DNA of 64,000 bases from Phragmites australis (GCF_958298935.1 NC_084924.1:26633819-26697818); one strand, 5' to 3'; positions 48,182 to 58,600 are shown, numbered from the stretch's first letter. A program made the numbers and translations. The notes: generated by a model not told the origin, from the letters alone.

Positions 48182-48670
48182 GAAGAGACAAGGAACGCCT
48201 TATCCGAAAGGGTGTGCATAGCAGCAAGGAGAGGGCTAACAGATGAGCAAGAACACAATGAGGTGAAGGAAAATAATTACCAAAAGGGGGAGGGGTAACC
48301 CATATATATATACACTCGGCACTCAGGGCACATCCCAGAAAATCCAGGGCATGTTATAGCACATCACCGCACATATGACATATCAGAACGTGGTAAGCAT
48401 CCTGACACAAGGGACCCATAAAGCCCATGTCACATCTACGTTATGAGAAAACTGCAGGACATGGGGGCGACACGTGGCGAACCGATGTGGAATTGCCAAA
48501 ATAGGTCGCCCTAATGGCCTCAAGAGTACCAGCGCCATTGTATGGTGTCATAATAGTGTATGGCGCATGCGCTGAGATGCCTAGGTTCCCATGGGAAATT
48601 GCAATCATCGCAACTCAACCCTAAGCGACGTTCGACTATTCACTCCCTAAGACCGGCCCATTCCGCCGCA

Positions 48671-48678
48671 TATAAATA
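48671..48678 (+). promoter_or_regulatory. TATA box upstream of the F-box pseudogene
   Basis: TATAAATA, about 93 bases before the ATG at 48764. It faces away from the TATA-like run of the antisense gene at 48302-48313. Confidence 0.5.
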
Positions 48679-48763
48679 TGGAACTCACCGTTGTGAATCT
48701 CACACAATATTCACGCTCAACCAGCATTCCCGCCCGCCATCTAGCCAGCAACACAAAAACTCA

Positions 48764-49830
48764 ATGAAGTCCCAAAACGATAGTCATGGCGTGGGCCGAG
48801 AACTCCCATGGCCAGCCCTTCACACCATCATTGACTACCTCGACGAGTTGAAGGACTCTGTATCCTTCAGAGAGGTTTGCTCCGAGTAGCGCAACAACGT
48901 CTATCGCAAAGAGCACTCCCAATTCGTCCCCTGGGTCCCCTAGACAGACGAGGTCCATGAGTCTGGCAAGGTGTCATTGTATTCACTGACCAAGGAGCAT
49001 ACTCTCATCGTGCACATCCCTTCATTTGTGGGCGCAGAACATAGATCATGACCTTCGAGGGGAGCTACTTGATAGGGTTTGACTGAGACAACAGCTCCAT
49101 GAGAGTCACAAGTCCACTAACCGGACATGTCTTCGTGCTGCCCCAGCTCCTAGAATGGGCTTGCCATTAGAACTCGAAGGGCTTCTTCATACGCCTATAG
49201 CTAGAGGCCAAAGCAGAAAAAAAATCATTGTCATCTATGCATACGGCAACCGCTATCTCACATATAGAGAATGCCTTAAGGAAGCATCATGGTGGTGAGT
49301 CGGTAGCATAGATTGCTAGATATTAGAGTCGGTGGAGGAGCTATGGGCATGCATATGGCTTGAAGGGGGAGAACCTACGCATATCATTTGGGTAGGAGGC
49401 CATGTAATTCTCCTCTTAAGAGACACGCTATAGGTTCCATCACTAGACATCATCCAGTGGACTTCACCCCTGAGGGCGCCGCATAGCTTCAAAGACCATA
49501 ATGTGCTTAATGATGGATGCTGGAACCTCACAGGTCGCGTAAACTAGATTGCGACCCCAGAGCTCCATGAGAAGATCATATTGCAGAGCTAGGATGACAC
49601 ATGGTACATTCTCGCAGGGGATACGGATCTTGCAAGCATTTGCAAAGGCTACATCCACTTCCTCAGCTAGCTCAATGGCCACCGCGAAGCCCAGTACTAC
49701 ATCTGGCAGTGGGACATTGTGGCGAATGTCCTGACCATCGGCCAAGCCATCCCCGCTGTACATCAGGAGTGCCAGGCACTTGGTTCATGCCAAGTCTGGA
49801 GTAAGGTGCCTCGCGTAAGGAGGAGAAGCA
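48764..49830 (+). pseudogene. F-box / DUF295-like pseudogene
   Basis: The ATG at 48764 opens an F-box-like stretch: LPWPALHTIIDYLDELKDS then FREVCSE. A stop (TAG where Trp of a CSEW motif is expected) is followed in the same frame by RNNVYRKEHSQFVPWVP, a second stop, and KVSLYSLTKEHTLIVHIPSF. Further on, SPLTGHVFVLPQLLEW is the pattern of the beta-propeller-like DUF295 domain of plant F-box proteins. Toward the 3' end DDTWYILAGDTDLASICKGY and YYIWQWDIVANVLTIGQA fit the same family loosely. At least six stops make it non-functional. F-box proteins act as substrate adaptors of SCF ubiquitin ligases. The copy lies inside element A, before its 3' LTR. Confidence 0.6.
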
Positions 49831-50147
49831 TTTATCTTTCGCGCAACGCATATATATTTTGTATACGACACGCATGGGTTATATTTTGAACACTATTAGC
49901 AAGTAATCGAAGGGCTGACACCATCGTGCGAAGAATGTATTTTGTTTTGTTTTTACTGCATGATAGCAGAGGGCCACACACTTATTTAATATATACATAT
50001 TTCATGCCCTCTGTTCTGTAACACAGGTTAACTTCGCCATTTTTGGGAATTGACTTCGGCCGGCCAAAAAGGAGGTACCAAGATGAGGGTACCAACACAC
50101 TATCTAAAGATTCTCAGCCTCGGCCCTCCAAAGTTAGGACCAAAACC

Positions 50148-50160
50148 GCGAAGGGGCCAC
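50148..50160 (+). other. Element A polypurine tract
   Basis: GCGAAGGGGCCAC directly before the TG of the 3' LTR, at the expected position. Confidence 0.55.
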
Positions 50161-50799
50161 TGTTGTGGGAATAATACCTTGTGGGCCTCCATTCGTTGAC
50201 TTCGGCTAGAATGGGCAAATTCCAAAAACCGAAACAGTGAAGGTAACGTAAAGGTAAGGATAATTCTATTTATGCTTTGAAGGAGTTAGGCTCAAGAAGG
50301 GGTAGTAAAACCTAATGAACGAAGCTAAGAGGTGAAGCTAAAAGGCTGAAGGGGTACGATGAAGCCTAAAGGATGAAGGGTGTAGAGATGCCATGAAGCC
50401 AAAGGAATGCAACGTGAGAACCTTCGGTGACAGAGCGAAGGCTAGCCTAAAAAGGAACCCGTAAGTTAGCTAGAACCTAATGAGAAAATAGTTGAAGGGA
50501 GATCGCTAGTAGCCCATATGGAGGGTCTAGTGCGAGTCCCTCAGGACATATGTCGAGATTTGGTTGCTTAGGGGCAATATGGGTTGACAATGATCATAAT
50601 ACTCCTAGGATATTATAGGATATTCTCAAGTGTTAGTTGAAATATTCATATGGATAAGAGGTAAAAATGTAACGACGACAGAAGTAGTTGAGATATGTCT
50701 ATAAATACCCTCACTCACTTGATGTAATAATAAGAAAGAAACAATTATTATACTTATAGTTATGACATTGTTTACTATATTATGATCACAACCATAACA
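50161..50799 (+). repeat. Element A 3' LTR
   Basis: Begins TGTTGTGGGAATAATACC after the polypurine tract and ends at CCATAACA, or a few bases earlier at CACAACCA. Its distal part matches the relic at 5735-5882. 639 bp. Confidence 0.7.
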
Positions 50800-51747
50800 A
50801 GTATTTCTCATATACCACTGAAAAATAATAAAATTCTCTATTTATCATCATAAACTTGTCTTCCCTCCACCGCTACTAGTTTAAATTTTTGCTCACTTCC
50901 TTGCCACTCTCGTCGGTTGGATCTGAAAAGATGTTAAGTGCTCTGGAAATACGCTTTTTCCCTCACCCTCATGTCAGACCTCTCTCTTTCTCCCTTTCTT
51001 TACTCGCTGAACCCATCTGTTATCCTTCTCTTTGCTCCTTCCATCTCACCTCATCCCACCTTTCCTTTTACTTCTCTCACGTGCCGGGCAGTTGTGGCAA
51101 CTAGACGAGCGGCGGCGGCCTGTGCGGCGCACGCCGCAACCGACGTTTAGCACACCAGCTCACGAAGATTGTTTGGTTGTCATTCTCATATCTTTCTTGT
51201 CACTTTTTTCCGATCAAATCCAAGGGTAGCACAGAATCCAATGCATGCAAATCACAGTAGAAATCACTGCATAACTCAGCTTGAATGGATAATACAAACG
51301 CGAAGGCACATCAGTGCTCAAATCATCAAAAGAACCAGAACAATATGGCCATTACAACGAAAAACTGATGAAGTCCTACGCACTAATAACGGTGATTGCA
51401 GCTAACGGGAGGTGACAAAAGGATCCAAATCCTCTGCATTAAGGCAGGTTTAAGGCAGAGAAACAATGTTTATACAGTAAAATAAGTCTTGTGCTATAAT
51501 ACTCTACATGAATTAATTATTTTTACTGCAGCTACAGTGGTTCAACTTCATATATTTTGAGATGGAATGAGTACCATACTTAGAAAGTAATACTATTTGC
51601 TAAACGGCTGGCTAATTGCGGCATGGCAGGATCGTTGCGACACGCCAAACGTGCATTGCTCAGCTCGTATCCTTTGGTGGAACAAACAAAAAAAAAAAAG
51701 GAAAAACAAGTTGGCAATGCAAGGCTGTTGGTCGGTCGCTTTGCATC
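50800..51747. other. Intergenic DNA between elements A and hAT-like end
   Basis: No gene recognised. It contains a pyrimidine-rich zone (50920-51080) and an A-run near 51690. Short open frames have no domain. Confidence 0.5.
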
Positions 51748-52180
51748 CAAGGTTCACGTTACCGACCGGAGGTCGGTTACCGACCTCCGGCGGTAACCGA
51801 AAAACCACGGTAACCGCGGTTATCGGTCAAAAATTCAAAAAAAATCGGAGAAAATTCATTCGATAAATTTTGAATTTTTGCGAAAAAATCGTGTTTTTTT
51901 CCTCTCGGTAACCGGTCGGTTTGGACCGGTTACCGAGCGGTTTTCTCAATAAATCGAGCGGTTTGGGCGGTTACCGACAGGTCGAAAACCGACCGAATTG
52001 ATGCGATTACCGATCGATTTTTAGCGATTACCGACATGTGTGGATGCATTATCAATAATTAAGTTGAAAAATCATAATAAACAAATAATTGCCCACTAAA
52101 TCATGAGGAAAAATAGTATATAACCATGATATGTTTTCTAATATCATATAAAATTTTGGCATGACCTTTGCTAATTTTTT
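51748..52180. mobile_element. hAT-like (Ac/Ds-type) transposon end
   Basis: Starts with CAAGGTTCACGTTACCGACC and contains a dense array of CGGTTACCG, GGTAACCG and CGGTTTTC words on both strands between 51760 and 52035, followed by AT-rich sequence. This resembles the subterminal repeat zone of Ac/Ds-like hAT elements. No transposase and no matching right terminus were found; element C begins at 52213. Confidence 0.45.
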
Positions 52181-52212
52181 ATGTTTCGAAGGCAACAAAT
52201 AGATAGTAATAG

Positions 52213-53814
52213 TGTTGGTGTATCAGGAACCGGGGATCCCTGAGTCTCGAGGCCAGGCCAGCCGTCCGCCACGTGTCACCATCCTGCGAGGTCCCTCCTG
52301 CGGGATGAGGAAAATCTAAGTTCCGGGAGAAGGTGCTCGGGGCCACAGCCTCTGGTCCCCGAGCACCCCAGTTCCTCGATGACCCGCAGAATCTAAGTTC
52401 CGGGAGAAAGTGCTCGGGGCCACAGCCTCTGGTCCCCGAGCACCCCAGTTCCCCGATGACCCGCAGAAACCTAAGTTCCGGGAGAAGGTGCTCGGGGCCA
52501 CAGCCTCTGGTCCCCGAGCACCCCAGTTCCCCGATGACCCGCAGAGTCCAAGTACCGGGAAGAAAGTGCTCGGGGAGGTGCCCACTCGCCCCCGAGCACC
52601 CTAGTCCCCCGATGATCAGAAGAGCTAAGTTCCGGGAGAGAGCGCTCGGGGGGCTGCGTGCGGCAGCCCCCGAGCGCCCGGTTCCCCGAGGGTCAGTGCA
52701 AAAGTTCTCGGGAGAGAGTGCTCGGGGTTGCACGTGGCAGCCCCCGAGCACTCGGTTCCCCGAAGGTTCGTGCAAGAGTGCTCGGGAGAGAGTGCTCCGG
52801 GAGGTGAACAGTACCCCCGAGCACTCAGTGCCCCGACGACCCAGAAGGGCCCCCGAGGGGCCCGCCGATGAGGTGTCAGCCAGTTAGAGGTCCGAGGCCG
52901 CATTTAATGGGCGTGCGCGGCCTAACATCCTGACATCCCCAACTGCTCCCACCGCAGTGTCAGTCCCTGCCATGCTTTGGCAGAGAGGCGTGGGGCCATT
53001 AATTGCACGGGTCCCATCCCGTATCATCCGGTGTATCTCGGGATAACGTTGCCAGGATCAAGGCGTTCCGCCTGCCGCCCTGCCGTGGCAGAGGAGCAAG
53101 ACAGGGCGGGCGCGCCTGGTGCCTCTGTGGCTGCTCGGTGGACCCTCTCAATGGTGCCCGTCGCCAGGGCGTCCACAGTGACGAGTGACCGGACGCGCGC
53201 CGCGTTTTTCCACCGCCCCTGTCACTTCACCCAGAGGAAATGATGACGCCTTTCTCAGTCGTGGCGTCTTGGAACTTGTGCCCCTTCCTTCCCGTTCGGG
53301 GTATGTCGTGGCTGGCGAGTGCATAAAAGGATGGGCATACAGAGAGAAGAGATCATCGAATAGAGATTGCGAGAAACATCGGACATCGAAAAATCAGACA
53401 ACGATCGAAACATCGAAACATCAGAGGAGAGAACAAGCCCAAGCAATCGATCGTGCCACACTTAGACGAAGAACACTGCAAGCAAGCCTGAGCAGAGCTA
53501 GAACAAGGAGCCTCAAGCTCTTAGTTAGACAATATATTCTTGTAACCAGACATATCCCTGAGGGATCCCCCTCAGGGAAGGTTATTGCATCCATACAGGA
53601 GTAGGGTATTACGCCCCCGTGTGGCCCGAACCTGTCTAAAGTCCGGTGCATTTACTTCCCTTTGCACTAGGTCGATCATCCCCCAGCACCGGCCGTTGCA
53701 TTTATTTCCACTTCCATTTATTTCTCCGATGAACTTATTCAGGATCATCCCCCCGGTCGAATCTTTAAAAAGGGGTCTCTCGGGATCCCTGCGACAGGAG
53801 TTAATCCTCCGACA
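52213..53814 (+). repeat. Element C 5' LTR
   Basis: 1602 bp, TGTTGG..CCGACA. Its start aligns with the complement of the element B LTR end (ATCAGGAACC, CACGTG words). Seven hairpin units with GTGCTCGGGG..CCCCGAGCAC arms begin at about 52333, 52410, 52488, 52566, 52642, 52718 and 52792. A CATAAAAGG TATA-like motif lies at 53322-53330. Confidence 0.9.
52333..52835 (+). repeat. Hairpin repeat array in element C LTR
   Basis: Seven units with a spacing of 74-78 bp. Each has 10-base arms GTGCTCGGGG and CCCCGAGCAC around a loop such as CCACAGCCTCTGGT. The arms match those in the element B LTR, while the loop and linker sequences differ. Confidence 0.85.
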
Positions 53815-53836
53815 GCTGGCGCGCCAGGTAGGGGGG
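53815..53836 (+). other. Element C primer-binding site
   Basis: GCTGGCGCGCCAGGTAGGGG directly after the LTR. The TGGCGCGCCAGGTAGGGG type is common in plant gypsy elements. Confidence 0.75.
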
Positions 53837-53879
53837 AACATCCCTGAATCTGTTCGTTTGTTTTCTTCCACAGGAAAAA

Positions 53880-55500
53880 ATGGCCGGTGGACACCGTCTC
53901 CAGCGTTCCGGCTCCACTTCCAGTGACGGAGTGCTGCCCGACGTCCAGGAGGCCCCAGTCGCTGCTGCGTTCCAGCAGCAGCCGCTATCTGCGCGCGTGG
54001 CCTTTCCCTCCCAAGGGGGCCAGGGTGCTGGGCCCAGCAGGGCCGCCGCCACCGCCGCCGATGCACCATCCGATCCCCAGTAGGTGGTCGAAACTCCAGC
54101 CGCCAGGTCCGCCTCTGGACAGCGCTGGGTGCCACTTCGGCGTAGACTCGCCTTTAGCGAGGCCGGCCCGGGGAGCGTGCTGCTTGCGGCGCATGCTCTC
54201 CTCAGGCACCCGCCCGTCCAGGCAACGCCGAACACTCCGGAAGGCCAGTGGATCCAAGACGTCATCGCCCTGGTCGCACTGCTCGCCGCCAGGTGCTGGC
54301 CGGGAGTTCTCGTGCCACCACCCAGCGTGGCGCTGCCAGAACCGGCTCATCAATGGGCAACGTTCGCACGGGCCGGGGGACCTCCAGGCGGAGCGCCACC
54401 CCCCTGGCCGCGTCCGAAGCCCAAGACCTCCGCTTGCGTCTCAACGAGCGGAGGGGCCGCGAGGATGCGCGCGTCAATCTCGAGCGCCAGTGGGAAACCC
54501 GGCAGGAGGCCGAGGCTGAGGACCAGGCCTCCTCTGTTCCGGCCCATGATCGCCAGGAATCCGCGGCCCGTCGGCATTCGCCGCCGAGAAACACCGCCCG
54601 CGCCTCGGGGTACGGCACCGGTTGCCGTGCCTTTACCACTGAGCTACGTCGGGTCAAGTGGCCCTCCAAGTTCCGCCCCAGGCTGCCGGAGAAGTACGAC
54701 GGGTCCATCGACCCCGTCGAGTTCCTCCAGATCTACACTACGGCCGTCCAAGCGGCCGGAGGCAGCGAAAAGGTGATGGCGAATTATTTCCATGTTGCCT
54801 TGAGGGGCTCTGCCCGTTCTTGGCTCATGAACTTACCCCCAGGGTCTATTAGCTCCTGGGATGACCTCTGCCACCAGTTTGTGGCTAATTTTTAGGGCAC
54901 ATTCACGCGCCCCGGTTTGGAGTGCGACCTCCACGCCATCAAGCAACAGGAGGGGGAGACGCTGCGGCGCTTTATTCAGCGCTTCAGCCAGGTCCGCAAT
55001 ACCATCTCGCGGGTAGCTCCCCACGCTGTCATCGTCCCCTTCCGGCAGGGCATCCGTGACGAGCGGATGCTCGAAAAGCTAGGTACGCACGAAATCGAGA
55101 CCACTGTGGAGCTCTTCGCATTGGCCGATAAGTGTGCCAAGGCGGCGGAGGCCCAGGCGTGGCATGCTCCGTGCCCCACCGCCGACCAGCCAAGTTCTTC
55201 CCATTCTGATAGGCGGGAAAAGAAGAAGAGAAGAAAGCGCGAAGCCTCTCCTGTCGAACCGGCCCAGGGCCCCGCCCATAGGCCGGCCCAAGAGCCCGAC
55301 CGCCGGCAAGAACGCCGGGCGGCCACCGACAGACGGCCCACGCCCGCAAGGGCCCCAGCCAGGGCCCCTCCTCAGGCCCCGGCCCCCGCGAGGGCCCCGG
55401 CACCAGCTAGGGCACCGGCTCCCGCAAGAGCCCCGGCACCCAGCCGGGCTCCTGCTCCAGCGAGGGTCCCCGCTCCCGCGGGGCCCGAGCCAGGCAAATG
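53880..55500 (+). pseudogene. Element C gag
   Basis: The start ATG at 53880 (MAGGHRLQRSGSTSSDG) is preceded by a TTTTCTTCCACAG stretch that looks like a splice acceptor. Its frame closes at 54081. The gag core runs in another frame: RRVKWPSKFRPRLPEKYD, VEFLQIYTTAVQAAGG, FHVALRGSARSWLMNL, SWDDLCHQFVANF, a TAG at 54893 (Gln in the B copy), then TFTRPGLECDLHAIKQQEGE. After a basic stretch (DRREKKKRRKREA) comes an Ala/Pro/Arg repeat (55320-55490, ARAPAP units) and the modified knuckle WCPIHQTRWHDLTEC at about 55500-55545. Confidence 0.8.
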
Positions 55501-56434
55501 GTGCCCCATACACCAGACCAGATGGCACGATCTCACAGAGTGTCGTACGGTCAAAGGCCTCGTTGAGCAGCGCCAGAGGGAGTGCGACGAGTCCCGCGGG
55601 GGAGGCGATGCTGAGCTCAGCTTCCAGAAGCCCGAGCTCAGCTTCCAGAAGCCCGAGCATGCCGTCGCCTTCATCGACGGAGGCGTCTACACGCCTTCCT
55701 CGCGCCGTGGCATCAAGGACATGCGGCGTGAGGTGTGCTCGGCAACCCCGAGCGAGGAGGCCGCCAGGCCCCTGAGGTGGTCGGACGCCCCGACCACGTT
55801 CAGCATGGCCGATCACCCCGCAAGTACTGCAGTCGTGGGGCGACTACCCCTGGTGGTGTCCCCCACCGTCTGCAACGTCAAGGTCGGCAGAGTGCTGATC
55901 GATGGGGTTGTGGGCCTCAACCTCCTATCCAAGGAGGCCTTCGAAAAGCTGCAGGTGTCCTCCAGGCGCCTAAGGCCGTCACTCCCATTCTGCGGAGTGA
56001 CACCCGGGCACTCCCTGCCCCTCGGGCAGGTCGAGCTACCCGTGACCTTTGGGAATCGGGACAACTTCCGCACGGAGAACGTCCTCTTTGATGTCGCGGA
56101 GCTCCCCCTCCCCTACAACGCCATCCTCGGGCGTCCGGCGCTCGCCAAGTTCATGATGGCCACGCATTATGCGTATATCACGGTTAAGATGCCGGGCCCA
56201 GCAGGCCCCATCTCCGTGATTGCCGACTCCGGTGACGCCGTCTCCTGCGCCGAGCAGTCGTACATGGCTCTAGTTTCGGCACGGGCCGAAGTCGAAGGCT
56301 GCACAGGGGGCCCGGGACCCTCTTCATCCAAACCCCGACTCGCCGCCGACGCCTCTGTTCCTATGAAGGAGGTCGTGATGGGCGAAGGCGCTACCCAGGT
56401 CGTCCGGATCGGCGGTGACCTGGGCAACAAATAA
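55501..56434 (+). pseudogene. Element C aspartic protease region
   Basis: The frame continues from gag. The active-site segment reads RVLIDGVVGLNLLS, where B has DGGAG; the residues after the catalytic Asp-Gly are Val-Val. LPYNAILGRPALAKF follows as the C-terminal hairpin. A duplicated 21-base unit encodes ELSFQKP twice near 55613-55655. The frame stops at TAA 56432, just before the RT N-terminus. Confidence 0.75.
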
Positions 56435-56473
56435 GAAAGCGCGCTCATCACCTTCCTCCGGGCCAACGCAAAC

Positions 56474-57760
56474 GTGTTTGCATGGCAACCGTCTGACATG
56501 CCCGGGATCCCTAGGGAGGTGATCGAGCATCACTTGGCGGTGCGCCCGGACGCCCACCCGGTGAAGCAGAAGGTCCGGCGGCAGGCGCCTGAGCGCCAGG
56601 AGTACATCCGGGAGCAGGTCAGCAAGCTCCTTGACGCCGGATTTATCCGAGAGGTCCTCCACCCCGACTGGCTGGCAAACCCAGTCATCGTCCCGAAGGC
56701 CAACGGCAAGCTCCGCATGTGTGTGGACTACACCGACCTAAATAAGGCTTACCCTAAAGATCCTTTTCTCTTGCCTCGCATTGATCAAATTGTAGATGCA
56801 ACCGCGGGATGCGATCTTTTATGTTTTTTAGATGCAAACTCTGGGTATCACCAGATCCGCATGGCCGTAGAGGACGAAGAAAAAACTGCTTTTACCACTC
56901 CGGTGGGGACTTACTGTTATATGTCAATTCCTTTTGGTTTGCGCAATGCTGGGTCTTCTTTCCAGCGTGCCATTCGCATTACCCTTGATTCACAGGTTGG
57001 TCGCAACGTCGAGGCCTACATCGACGATCTCGTGGTCAAGTCCCGAGACCGTGCCACCCTGCTCGAGGACCTTGCTGAGACTTTCAACAGTCTCCGCACC
57101 ACCCGCCTCAAGCTCAACCCCGAGAAGTGTGTCTTCGGGGTGCCGGCGGGCAAGCTCCTCGGTTTCTTGGTTTCCGGCCGAGGAATCAAGGCCAATCCAG
57201 AGAAGATCCGGGCCATCGAGCAGATGCGACCCCTGGCTCGACTCAAAGAGGTCTGGCGCCTCGCCGGCTGCATGGCGGCACTCGGGCGCTTCATCTCCAA
57301 GCTCGGGGAGCGAGGGCTCCCCCTCTTCAAGCTTCTGAAGAAGACCGATCGTTTCGACTGGACGCCGGAGGCCGAGCACAATCTGAAGAAGTACCTCACC
57401 TCACCACCCGTGCTAGTGGCTCCCTCCGAAGGCGAGCCCCTACTGCTCTACGTCTCGGCCACTCCTCAGGTCGTGAGCATGGTGCTGGTGGTGGAGCGTT
57501 ATGAGTGCGCGGGGCCAGGTGCTGGGTCCCAGCTCCCAGTGACCCCCGAGCACTCACCCGTCCTCGCGGCTTCCCCCAAGCAAGGGGTCGAGCCTGAGCA
57601 CTTGGCTCCCCCCGAGCAAGGGGTCGAGCCTGAGCACTTGGCTCCCCCTGAGCAAGGGGTCGAGTCCGAGCACTCTGCTCCTCCCGACCAGGCAGTCGAG
57701 CCCGAGCATTCGGCCAGCCCCGACCATGCCGCTGAGCCTAGGGGCTGCAGCAGCCCCTAG
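56474..57760 (+). pseudogene. Element C reverse transcriptase
   Basis: Motifs in order: IPREVIEHHLAVRPDAHPVK, LRMCVDYTDLNKAYPKDPF, FLDANSGYHQIRMA, IPFGLRNAGSSFQ, YIDDLVV (catalytic Asp pair, near 57016-57036) and FLVSGRGIKANPEKI. All active-site residues look intact. The frame continues into LLLYVSATPQVVSMVLVVER and the 36-bp minisatellite, then stops at TAG 57758. Confidence 0.87.
57596..57739 (+). repeat. 36-bp coding minisatellite, 4 units (element C)
   Basis: Units start at 57596, 57632, 57668 and 57704 and encode variants of EHLAPPEQGVEP. A weaker related unit (EHSPVLAASPKQGVEP) lies just upstream, near 57548. Confidence 0.88.
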
Positions 57761-57769
57761 GGTAAAGCC

Positions 57770-58600
57770 GTCGTCTGGGCCCGCCGGGTACAGCGACCGG
57801 TGTACTTCGTCAGTGAAGTCCTCCGGGAGGCCAAAGCAAGGTATCCCCAGGCTCAGAAGCTGCTCTACGCCGTGCTCATCACTTCCCGGAAGCTGCGCCA
57901 CTACTTTCAAGCGCACAAGGTCTCGGTGGTTACCACGTATCCACTGGGACCCATTCTCCGGAACCGAGAAGGCACCGGGCGTGTTGTCAAGTGGGCGGTG
58001 GAGCTGGCGGAATTCGACCTGCACTTTGTCAATCACCAGGCGATCAAAAGCCAGGCGCTCTCCGACTTCGTGGCAGAGTGGACACCCGTCCCCGAGGTCG
58101 TCCCAGAAGATATTTCTGCGTATCCCGGGCACGACGCGCCTGGGTACTGGGTCATGCACTTCGACGGTTCCCTCTCGCTGAAAGGCGCGGGGGCCGGAGT
58201 GGTTCTCACCTCCCCAACGGGTGAAGAGCTCCGGTACGTTGTGCAGTTGTAGTTCCGCGCATCCAACAACATGGCGGAATATGAAGGTCTCATCGCCGGC
58301 CTCCGAGCTGCAGTGGGGCTCGGGATTCGTCGCCTCCTGGTCAAAGGGGACTCCCAACTGGTGGTCAACCAGGTATCCAAGGAATACCAGTGCACGGATC
58401 CTCAAATGGCGGCGTACGTGGCAGCGGTCAGGAAGCTGGAGAGGTGCTTCTATGGCCTGGAGTTGCGGTACATCCCTCGCCGCGACAACACTCTGGCCGA
58501 CGAGCTCTCCCGCCTGGCCTCCTCCCGTGCGCGTGTCCCTGCCGGAGTCTTTGAAGAAAGACTCGCACGGCCTTTCGTCCTGCCTGCCGAACAGGATGAA
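57770..58600 (+). pseudogene. Element C RNase H region
   Basis: [38 protein letters not shown] and [17 protein letters not shown] mark the first, tether-like part. [52 protein letters not shown] and RRDNTLADELSRLASS mark a second RNase H domain with the usual acidic residues. A TAG at 58250 interrupts the second domain. Confidence 0.8.

Larger units (their letters stand above)
5735..50799 (+). mobile_element. Element A: old Ty3/gypsy retrotransposon, split by nested insertions
   Basis: The left part (5735-11409) holds a 5' LTR relic, primer-binding region, gag, protease, RT, RNase H and integrase on the plus strand. The right part (43557-50799) holds a 99-bp tandem repeat, an antisense gene, an F-box pseudogene, a polypurine tract and the 3' LTR. 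Three observations join the halves. The 5' relic matches the 3' LTR in short blocks (shared TAAAAAGGAACC; the AAGAAAGAA and TTATGATCACAA ends). Pol ends at 11273 with no LTR behind it, while the right half has no pol. The break at 11409/43557 is exactly filled by a unit with TG..CA ends flanked by GATTT and GTTTT. Order and antisense gene suggest the Tat group of plant gypsy elements. Coding regions are riddled with stops and frameshifts, so this is the oldest layer. Confidence 0.75.

Noticed and set aside
50889..51405. Short overlapping frames downstream of element A
   Set aside because: Pyrimidine-rich sequence with no domain, no conserved motif and no splice signals.
52179..52887. Open frames of 184-198 codons in the element C LTR
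   Set aside because: Same explanation: GC-rich tandem units inside an LTR.
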